A stretch of 15,617 nt of DNA from Strigomonas culicis (taxonomy: Eukaryota; Euglenozoa; Kinetoplastea; Trypanosomatida; Trypanosomatidae), in the NCBI GenBank assembly GCA_000482145.1, contig AUXH01000460.1, positions 1 through 15,617 of the forward strand, read 5' to 3'. This document shows, one piece after another, positions 1 through 6,270 of the stretch. Below the pieces are notes generated by a model. It worked only from the letters and a program-made list of their open reading frames with translations. It searched no databases and was not told the DNA's origin. The translations under genes and the position numbers were made by a program. Position 1 is the stretch's first letter. Every line of letters begins with the position of its first letter.

Positions 1-285
1 ATATAAATACTTACACGTAGTATGTACATTATAAAATAATATATATATAGAAGATGAAAAACAGTAGTACAGAGGCTAATAAAAGAAGGAGTAATGACAA
101 AGCCATCTAAAAACGGAAGCACACAGGCAAGAAAAAAAAAGGAAACACGAATGAATCTATTATATGCGGTTATCCTTCTTTTCTGTTCCTCCACCCTTTC
201 CATCTCTTCCCATACCATTTTTTTTTTGCTATTTCCTTCTTTCCCCCCTCTTTTCTTTTCATCCGGGGTTCTTCGCGTGTGGCAC
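1..285. other. AT-rich 3' flank of the roadblock gene
   Basis: The composition is low in GC and has no credible coding sequence. It probably holds the 3' UTR and polyadenylation zone of the roadblock gene and the start of the flank of the next gene to the left. Confidence 0.6.
107..145 (-). promoter_or_regulatory. Possible splice acceptor for the next gene beyond the left edge
   Basis: A T/C tract (about 145-127 on the minus strand) is followed by CGTTTTTAG, with AG at 108-107. The next gene of the unit would lie left of the window. Weak, because its coding sequence is not visible. Confidence 0.3.
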
Positions 286-738
286 TTAGCTTGTCGGTGC
301 GGCTGTCGTCACGTCTGCCTCCGACGGTACGTAGGAGGGGTCTTGCTGGATAACAACGAGTATGTACTTGTTGTCCGGCGCGATGATGATCTCGTCCTTC
401 CTCGTGCGCAGGCGAATAAACTGCAGCTCATTATTACCCGTCGCGGTGGTGCTCACCATCGTATTATTCATCGTCGCGTTGTTGTTCCCTACGCTCACAT
501 GGTGATGGGTGTGGTTCGCCATGCTGCTGCTGTCTAGCTCCTGAAGGACCTGCTTCGTCTTGAACGTGAGGCCCTGCATGAGCGCCGCGTAGTGCACCGC
601 CAGCGCGCGGCTGGCCTCCGTGAAGCTATGCCGCACACAGATGCCGTCGCTGTTGATGATCAGAAATCCCTGCACACCGGGGTGCATTGTCACGCGCTTG
701 ATGAGCTCCTCAATGTCACTGCCGCCTGCCGCTGCCAT
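286..738 (-). CDS. Dynein light chain, roadblock/LC7 family, with internal insertion
   Basis: The 150-residue product reads as a roadblock/LC7 light chain, a homodimeric subunit that binds the dynein intermediate chain in cytoplasmic or axonemal dynein. Seen: an N-terminal helix (about residues 7-18), the strand GVQGFLIINSDGICVRHSF (21-39), a long helix (40-68), and the C-terminal strands LQFIRLRTRKDEIIIAPD and KYILVVIQQ (105-132). These match the family fold and order. Between helix and strand lies an insertion of about 35 residues (69-103) rich in His, Asn, Thr and Met, which makes the protein longer than the usual ~100 residues. The frame is open up to 840, but I chose the ATG at 738 because the domain starts there and the predicted splice acceptor (786-787) lies between the two ATGs. 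Family is confident; whether it serves a cytoplasmic or flagellar dynein cannot be told. Confidence 0.9.
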   Translation of the reverse strand: MAAAGGSDIEELIKRVTMHPGVQGFLIINSDGICVRHSFTEASRALAVHYAALMQGLTFKTKQVLQELDSSSMANHTHHHVSVGNNNATMNNTMVSTTATGNNELQFIRLRTRKDEIIIAPDNKYILVVIQQDPSYVPSEADVTTAAPTS

Positions 739-1449
739 GGTGTCAATAATAATGTAGATATCAGTGCGTCGTTCTTCCTTTTCTTCTCGTGACACACCGT
801 TCGAAGGTATTCGTTGAAGCAAACAAACCAACAAAAACACACAACAACAAAAGAGAAGATAGAGGAGGGGGAGGGAGAGAGAGAGAGTATGTGTATCTTT
901 TTTCTTCGCTTCTTCTCACCTCAAAGAAAGAGCGTGATTCGTATAGTTACCACATAGTACATAGTGTATCTCATATTGTTACCATTAGAAACGCATTTCA
1001 TATATGTATATTGCATGCCATGATCGAAATGGATGTAAAGAAAGAAGAATAAAAGGCAGCATATATAGTAATTATAATTAAAAACAAATAAAGCGACTCT
1101 GTGTATGAAAGAAAACAAAAGCGAACACAAAATTCGCATTCATCTTCTGAAAAAGAAGAAAAAGTAAAGCAAACTAAAAAACGGAAAATGCACAACTGTA
1201 GAGAACAACTAAACGCAAAAAAAAAAAGAGTGCAACACCATTTTGTTTTTAAAGAAAAAAAGAAGGAGTACCAAAGGAACCCTTACAATGATCCTATCCA
1301 TAATATTAATTAAAAATGAATAAATAAATGAATAAACATAATACACAGTTATAAATGCATATTTATTCATTTCGTCGCAACAGGAACCAAACAGAGAAAA
1401 AAAAAGAGAGGAAAGAAAGAAGGCGCCCGTCAACACGCCCCATTTACTT
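739..1449. other. Intergenic, AT-rich, no gene seen
   Basis: About 710 bases. The right part (about 1040-1449) is A-rich on the plus strand and reads as the 3' UTR of the carrier gene on the minus strand. The left part holds the roadblock splice signals. The short open frames on both strands have low-complexity K/E/F/S content and no domain. Confidence 0.65.
786..888 (-). promoter_or_regulatory. Predicted spliced-leader acceptor for the roadblock gene
   Basis: The minus strand has a C/T tract at about 888-851, then no AG until ACGAG at 787-786. This would give a 5' UTR of about 47 bases and places the ATG at 738 downstream, excluding the ATG at 840. Predicted from the trypanosomatid rule (first AG after the tract), not measured. 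Confidence 0.55.
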
Positions 1450-2718
1450 CTATGAAAGATATTGCAGGTCACTGCTCAGCTTTGTGAGTTCGAAAATGAG
1501 TGAGAAAATGATGCCATCGAAGACCGCGACGCCCACGTTCGCCGTGGCGCCTTTGAAGAAGGCGCGAAAGCCCTCCACCCGCACGAGCTCCTGCGCAACG
1601 ACCACCGTCTTCTTGAAGCTGGAGGCGTAGAGCCGCCAGAGCCGCCGCCGGCCGCCGCCGCGCTGCGGCGCGCCCATGAGCCGCGCGACGTGCGCGGGCG
1701 GCAGCGTCTGCTGCCGCGTCTGGATGACGGCGAGGGGGTTGAAGACGAGCGTCGTCGCGGTGCTCGCGATGGCGCTCGCGAGGCCGTTGATGGCAGGGTT
1801 GTCCGTGCCAGACAGCAGCAGCCGCACCGGCGAGGAGAGGAGCGACACGTGCTCCGCGCCCTCGTGCTGGTGGAACGGCGCGGCGGCGGCGGCGGCGGCC
1901 GCGTGGTGCTGCCGGTACTCCTCCAGGCGCGGCGCGCAGAGCACATAGAGCTCCTCCTTGGACTTGGTGTAGAGGGCCCACCAGCAGCCGCTAGCCGGGA
2001 TGCGCAGCAGCCCCGCGCTCGTGCCCTGGTAGAGACCCCGCAGGCCGTGCATCAGCCGTGCGCCGGCCCAGCCGGCCGCGGCGCGCGGCGGCTGAAAGGT
2101 TCGCCACACCTCCGTCAGAGTGGTGCGCACGCCGCTGTAGGCGTTGCCGGCGCTGAGGCCGTACTGCGCCGTCATCTGGCGGTTCGCGACGATGACGAGT
2201 GGCGTGACGGTCAGCAGCGAGACCACGTCGCCGCACATGGCGGCCACGGCCGCGTAGCCGCTGTGGCCCTCGAAGGCCTCCGCCGCGACATCACCGCCGT
2301 CGCGCGCGGCAGCTCCCTTTGTCATGCGCTCCTTCAGCGCCTCGAGGGTGAAGAGGTAGGCGATCTCGCCGACGAGGTTGCAGGTGAGTGCGGCCCCGAG
2401 GCCGCGGTAGCTGCCGCGCAGCCCGCCGGCGCCCATCTCGTACGTGTTGCGGCCGTCGCCGGCCGGGATGTGCAGCGCCCCGCCGCGGTAGGCGGCCGCA
2501 ATGAAGGCGAAGAGGCCGGGGGGCCGCGGCTCGCTCGTCACGCGCTTCCGCGCGATGGCGAGGTTGAGGGGGTGGAAGACGACCGTGCGGGCCGCGATGT
2601 TCGCGCTCAGCAGCGCGAACCACGTCGGCGCATGCAGGTCGGACAGCGTCCGGTTCACGGCATTCGTCGTGAGCACCGGGCTCTCCGGCACCACGCACGC
2701 GGCGGACGAGTCCGTCAT
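1450..2718 (-). CDS. Mitochondrial carrier (SLC25) family protein, degenerate motifs
   Basis: The 422-residue protein has the threefold layout of the mitochondrial carrier family. Three odd-numbered helices end in proline motifs at P50, P173 and P328. Each is followed by a glycine/aromatic loop and an even-numbered helix (about 100-130, 225-257, 383-413). The usual P-x-[DE]-x-x-[KR]-x-[RK] is altered in all three: the acidic residue is N52, V175 and A330, and the first basic residue is I55, A178 and Q333. The later Arg is kept (R57, R180, R335). The opposite, cytoplasmic-side pairs are largely present (E126/K129, E410/K413; T251/K254 lacks the acid). An eight-Ala run (273-280) lies in the loop before the third repeat. 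At 422 residues it exceeds the usual ~300. Substrate unknown; it may be a non-transporting or outer-membrane member like the Ugo1/SLC25A46 group (inference). Family call is strong, function open. Confidence 0.85.
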   Translation of the reverse strand: MTDSSAACVVPESPVLTTNAVNRTLSDLHAPTWFALLSANIAARTVVFHPLNLAIARKRVTSEPRPPGLFAFIAAAYRGGALHIPAGDGRNTYEMGAGGLRGSYRGLGAALTCNLVGEIAYLFTLEALKERMTKGAAARDGGDVAAEAFEGHSGYAAVAAMCGDVVSLLTVTPLVIVANRQMTAQYGLSAGNAYSGVRTTLTEVWRTFQPPRAAAGWAGARLMHGLRGLYQGTSAGLLRIPASGCWWALYTKSKEELYVLCAPRLEEYRQHHAAAAAAAAPFHQHEGAEHVSLLSSPVRLLLSGTDNPAINGLASAIASTATTLVFNPLAVIQTRQQTLPPAHVARLMGAPQRGGGRRRLWRLYASSFKKTVVVAQELVRVEGFRAFFKGATANVGVAVFDGIIFSLIFELTKLSSDLQYLS

Positions 2719-2743
2719 GCGTATAAGTTGCGCGCGTGCGCGA

Positions 2744-2790
2744 CTGAACGAGATAATAGACGCGGGGGTGTAGGGAGACGAGAAAGGAGC
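2744..2790 (-). promoter_or_regulatory. Predicted spliced-leader acceptor for the carrier gene
   Basis: The minus strand has a pyrimidine-rich stretch (about 2789-2764), then TTCAG with AG at 2745-2744, giving a 5' UTR of about 25 bases before the ATG at 2718. The tract is shorter and more interrupted than at the other genes. Confidence 0.5.
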
Positions 2791-2980
2791 CTGCGCGGAT
2801 CCTGTCGCTTGCCTGCTTTTATTATTATTGTTTTTTAATACTTAACCGTGTACTTATGTACGCAATTATCTTTTTTTTTATATTTAGCTGTTCTTTTTCT
2901 TTCTTTCTTTCTCTCTCTTCCTTCTGGCACTTATGGAACGTATAGAGATGGCGGGGAAGGTAAATATAACGCATGATTGA

Positions 2981-3032
2981 TGGAGGGAGGAGGGTGTTCA
3001 GGAGGGAGGGGGTGGGGTGGGGTGGGGGGGGG
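2981..3032 (+). other. G-rich tract, potential G-quadruplex
   Basis: The plus strand has many runs of three or more Gs separated by one to several bases (GGAGGGAGGGGGTGGGGTGG and similar). The transcribed RNA from the minus strand would be C-rich, so any quadruplex would form in the non-template DNA strand. It lies in the intergenic region, 260 bases upstream of the carrier ATG. Confidence 0.6.
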
Positions 3033-3221
3033 TCGCGAACATGCACAATTGTGCTTATTGTTGAGGCACAGCAGGCACGCTATTCGGTCAGATTGTACGT
3101 AGTGTGCCAACACTTGCACTTCTTGATTCTTTTTTTTTCAATGTATTGTTTGAAAAAAGAGTTTTTCTTGTTAATGCGATACGAAATTAAAGAAAACACA
3201 ATAACAACACGGTTGTCTTAT

Positions 3222-3253
3222 CATTATTATTATTATATTATTATTATTATTAA
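3222..3253. repeat. ATT/TTA trinucleotide microsatellite
   Basis: About ten near-perfect units of ATT with one interruption (TATTATAT), inside the presumed 3' UTR of UGP. Confidence 0.85.
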
Positions 3254-3458
3254 TACAATTATTCTTTATATGTTGTAATAATAATTAAGTCAATGAGTTA
3301 ATGGTTTCTCAAACTCAAACTTGAACAAATAAGAAAAAAGAGAAACCAAAAAGAAAAAGAAAAAAAAACAGATAAGTACTTATACAATGGTTTTGTGGTT
3401 TTTTTTTGGTGTTGTTTGTATTGATTGCTCTTTTATTGCTTTTTTTTCCCTCTGCACC

Positions 3459-5012
3459 TCAGATGGTCTCGTTATCCAGCACTCGGCCCTTCTCAATCAC
3501 TTTCACCTTCTCCGTGTCGGTATTCTCGATGCGGACCTTTCCCTTGATCACAACGCCGGCCTCGAACCGCACCGGGCCCTTCACGGCGAGCGCGTTGCAG
3601 CCGATGAGCGACGGCACACCGCCCTCGATGAGCTGCTCGAAGCCGCTGATGAACTTGTAATAGTCGTTGTCGAGCTGGATCGTCGGCGGCTTGCCGTGGC
3701 GAGCCGGCGCGAGGATGAGCCGCGCATCCGCCGTCTCGATGTACGCGTCGCTGCGGAGGGCCAGCAGATCGCCGCAGGTCTTCACCGGCGCGAAGCGCGT
3801 CCGCGGCACGACGAGCGCGGCCGCGCTGTCAAAGTGGGCGATGGCGGCCCCCATCGCGGTCTCGAGCTGGTAGACCTTGTAGGACTTCTTGTTGCTCGGG
3901 TCCACCGTCTTCTCGTTGCGGATGACGGGGAGCGGGAGCGCGCCGTCGTGCTGCTCCAGCTGCGCCTGCAGCGCCGGCAGGTGGATCCAGAGGTTGTTCG
4001 TGTTGAAGTACTTGTACTTGGTGATGTCCTGGAAGCTCGCCTCGTCCTCCCGCGCGCACTGCGCGCTCTCGCGGAGCAGGAGCCGGCTATCCCGCTGCCG
4101 CTGCCGCGCGAGGTGCCCGCCTTTGCGGTCGCTCTCTGTGCGCTCGCACACCTCCATCAGGAAGTCGATCTTTTGGTCCCGCATGTGGCTGACGATGCGC
4201 TCGTCCAGCGTCGCGCCGAGGTTGTCGCCGTTGCTGACGAAGAGGTACTCGTAGCCGGCGGCCAGCAGCGCGGCGAGCTTGCCGCTGCCGTAGAGCGCCG
4301 TATAGAGGTCGCCGTGCCCCGGCGGCGCCCACTCGCACTTGCTGTCCGCCGGCCACTCCGCTGGCTCCAGCGTGTCCTGCCGGATCTTGGGCACCTGGTT
4401 CTGAAGGAGCTCCACCTCCTCCGTGAAGTAGTCGCGCCCCGCGGCCGGCGCGCCGTCCACCGGCGGCAGCGGGTCCTTGAAGAGCGACGCGATGCCGTAG
4501 TGCTCCTCGAGGTAGGCGCGCGTACTGTCGGAGGTGGAGAAGCTATCCATCAGCATGAAGCGCAGGTGCGGCGAGCCGTTCTCGCGAAAGTAGAGCACCT
4601 GTTGGATGATGAAGTCTAAGAAGTTCTTGCTCGTCGTCTTGGCGGTCTTCTTCGGGCTGTGGCTGACGGACTGGCGCACCGGCAGCAGCGACTTGGCGTC
4701 GTGCAGGCCCATGCCGGTCCCCAGGCCGCCGTTCAGCTTCAGCATGACAGTCTTTTGCAGCAGCGCGGCGGCCTGCGCGGCGTCCCTCGACGGCGACAGC
4801 GCGTCCAGCGTCGGCACGTCCAGCACCGGCTCGATGTCGCTCTCCGCAATGATGCCGGTAGAGCCGCCGGCGATGAGGTTGTACTGCTGGATGAAGGAGA
4901 GGATGCAGGAGACGGAGACACCCGCGTTCTGCATCTTGACAACGCAGTTTTTTAGACTCGGGCGCAAGGCCGCGAGGTCCACGGAGGGTGGCAGCGCGGT
5001 GATCGCGGGCAT
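3459..5012 (-). CDS. UGP: UTP-glucose-1-phosphate uridylyltransferase (UDP-glucose pyrophosphorylase)
   Basis: This enzyme makes UDP-glucose from UTP and glucose-1-phosphate, feeding glycoconjugate and UDP-galactose synthesis. The 517-residue protein shows the family motifs: the nucleotide-binding loop LNGGLGTGMG (93-102) with K107, FMLMDSF (152-158), NQVPK (205-209), WAPPGHGD (228-235), the SNGDNLGA core (260-267), the KGGHLAR segment (297-303), NTNNLW (337-342), VIRNEKTVDP (363-372) and FAPVKT (407-412). A C-terminal left-handed beta-helix-like segment rich in Val/Gly/Ile follows (about 475-517). It strongly resembles the Leishmania cytosolic enzyme as I remember it, with extra loops near 112-128 and 181-198 and a shortened loop near 304-311. 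The C-terminus is ETI, so there is no PTS1-type glycosomal signal. The start fits the splice acceptor at 5096-5097. Confidence is high that it is UGP rather than the broader UDP-sugar pyrophosphorylase. Confidence 0.96.
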   Translation of the reverse strand: MPAITALPPSVDLAALRPSLKNCVVKMQNAGVSVSCILSFIQQYNLIAGGSTGIIAESDIEPVLDVPTLDALSPSRDAAQAAALLQKTVMLKLNGGLGTGMGLHDAKSLLPVRQSVSHSPKKTAKTTSKNFLDFIIQQVLYFRENGSPHLRFMLMDSFSTSDSTRAYLEEHYGIASLFKDPLPPVDGAPAAGRDYFTEEVELLQNQVPKIRQDTLEPAEWPADSKCEWAPPGHGDLYTALYGSGKLAALLAAGYEYLFVSNGDNLGATLDERIVSHMRDQKIDFLMEVCERTESDRKGGHLARQRQRDSRLLLRESAQCAREDEASFQDITKYKYFNTNNLWIHLPALQAQLEQHDGALPLPVIRNEKTVDPSNKKSYKVYQLETAMGAAIAHFDSAAALVVPRTRFAPVKTCGDLLALRSDAYIETADARLILAPARHGKPPTIQLDNDYYKFISGFEQLIEGGVPSLIGCNALAVKGPVRFEAGVVIKGKVRIENTDTEKVKVIEKGRVLDNETI

Positions 5013-5095
5013 GATGGGAACAAATAGATGGTGTTCTCAATACTTATATATATATGTGCGTGTATGTTTATATAAGTGTATAATTATCTTATCGA

Positions 5096-5127
5096 CTTAA
5101 GACAGAAGAAAGACAGAAAAAGAAAGC
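5096..5127 (-). promoter_or_regulatory. UGP: Predicted spliced-leader acceptor for UGP
   Basis: A C/T tract (about 5126-5101 on the minus strand) is followed at once by TTAAG, with AG at 5097-5096. The 5' UTR would be about 83 bases. Confidence 0.6.
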
Positions 5128-5309
5128 ATACAAATACGCACACACAGTGGAACCGCACATCATGACCTCGTTCTTCTTTTTTATTATTATTGCGTTTTTT
5201 TTTTGCTTCTTGTTTTGGTTACTTGTAAGAAAACAAAACTATTATTATGTGTTATACGTGTTAGTAAGATGGTTTTTCTTCTTCTTCTGATCCACACCCT
5301 TATTTGCAC

Positions 5310-5951
5310 TTACGTCGTGAGATGTGCGAACATGTTGACCAGGTCCTCCTCCCCCACCACGTCTTCCTCGTCTTCGCTCGAGACGTCCTCCCACTCGCCG
5401 TGCTGCTGGTGGCCGTGCGCCTTCGCGTGCGTCCCGTCGCCCGCGGCCGCCACCATGTCCTGGATCTCCTTCTCCATCGCCTCCAGCTCCTTCTTGTGCT
5501 TCTGCTCCTGCTCTAGCTTCAGCTGCCGCATGTACTTGTTGAGCTCGCGCTTCTCCATCCGGTTGGTCTCGTTCTTTTTCTTGCTCATCCGACTCTTCTT
5601 GCTTTCCAAATCTCGTATGTACTCCTTGAGTGCCATCTTCTCCGCCACCTGCTTCTTCCGCAGTTTGCTGCGGCGCTTGTACAGATTGCCGATGTTCCCG
5701 ACGCTCTTTTTCTTCTTCTTCTTCGGGTCCTCCTTTTTCCCCTTCTTCCCCTTCTTGCCTAGCGCAGAAAAGGGAGAGGATGCGGCTTCCTCACGCGCGC
5801 CAAGGCCCTTTGCGACCAGCACCTTGGACAGGAGCTTGGTCTTACCCTGGGTGCTGTCCACGCCGGTCGTACTAATGGTTCGCTTCTTCGCGGAGCGGAG
5901 CTTTTTCTTGCGCTGCGTCCGCGCGCCCCTCGCGATCCGCCTAGAGGGCAT
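5310..5951 (-). CDS. Lys-rich coiled-coil protein, function unknown
   Basis: I do not recognise the family of this 213-residue protein. The N-terminal 25 residues are strongly basic, starting MPSRRIARGARTQRKKK. A Gly/Lys stretch with a run of six Lys (77-82) follows. Residues about 90-170 are a charged, probably continuous helix or coiled coil rich in Lys, Glu, Arg and Met. A His/Gly linker (171-184) leads to an acidic patch (186-202), and the protein ends in a short motif, EEDLVNMFAHL. The basic head, polylysine and acidic tail are typical of small nucleolar or ribosome-assembly factors (for example Alb1-like proteins), but that is only a compositional guess. The ATG at 5951 is the first after the predicted splice acceptor (6003-6004), and the TAA is at 5310-5312. 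GC content and codon use fit the neighbouring genes, so it is likely a real gene. Confidence 0.8.
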   Translation of the reverse strand: MPSRRIARGARTQRKKKLRSAKKRTISTTGVDSTQGKTKLLSKVLVAKGLGAREEAASSPFSALGKKGKKGKKEDPKKKKKKSVGNIGNLYKRRSKLRKKQVAEKMALKEYIRDLESKKSRMSKKKNETNRMEKRELNKYMRQLKLEQEQKHKKELEAMEKEIQDMVAAAGDGTHAKAHGHQQHGEWEDVSSEDEEDVVGEEDLVNMFAHLTT

Positions 5952-6270
5952 GGCGTCTACACACAGATAGGTTTATTTGTCTAAATCTCTATCTCTATCT
6001 ATCTATATATAGAGAGAGAATAGATCGATGTGTGAAGTGGGTACAAACAGTAGAGCAATAATAAAAAAAAAGAAAGAAGAAAGGGGAAAAAAGGTATAAT
6101 GCTGAAGCACATACAATTGTAATAGCTCCCCCCCCTCTTACCTTCTAGTAGGAAAAATGTGTGATTGTTTTTCATGTCAGCGCGACGACGAGAGATTTTT
6201 TTCTAATATATACAATGATACACGTTTTTTCTTCTTCTTGATGATCGTATCTACATACCGCATTTTTGTT
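5952..6270. other. Intergenic between giant IQ gene and coiled-coil gene
   Basis: About 320 bases. It holds the 3' UTR of the giant gene, a C/T tract on the minus strand, imperfect CTAT repeats (about 5983-6006) and the predicted acceptor. No gene seen. Confidence 0.6.
6003..6094 (-). promoter_or_regulatory. Predicted spliced-leader acceptor for the coiled-coil gene
   Basis: A long C/T tract (6094-6063 on the minus strand) is followed by an AG-free stretch to ATATATAG, with AG at 6004-6003, giving a 5' UTR of about 51 bases. The AG lies inside the palindrome CTATATATAG (6003-6012). Confidence 0.5.

Larger units (their letters stand above)
2719..3458. other. Intergenic, with G-rich tract and ATT microsatellite
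   Basis: About 740 bases between UGP and the carrier gene. It holds the carrier 5' signals (2744-2790), a pyrimidine run near 2890-2915 on the plus strand, the G-rich tract at 2981-3032 and the ATT-type repeat near 3222-3253. No coding sequence is credible. Confidence 0.65.

Noticed and set aside
29..106. 25-codon hydrophobic micro-frame on the minus strand, its ATG directly after a possible acceptor AG at 107-108.
   Set aside because: Leu/Ile/Phe/Tyr-rich reading of AT-rich DNA is expected by chance, and a leader of zero bases is implausible.
3387..4619. 410-codon plus-strand open frame opposite UGP.
   Set aside because: Antisense shadow; the minus strand encodes an unmistakable UGP.
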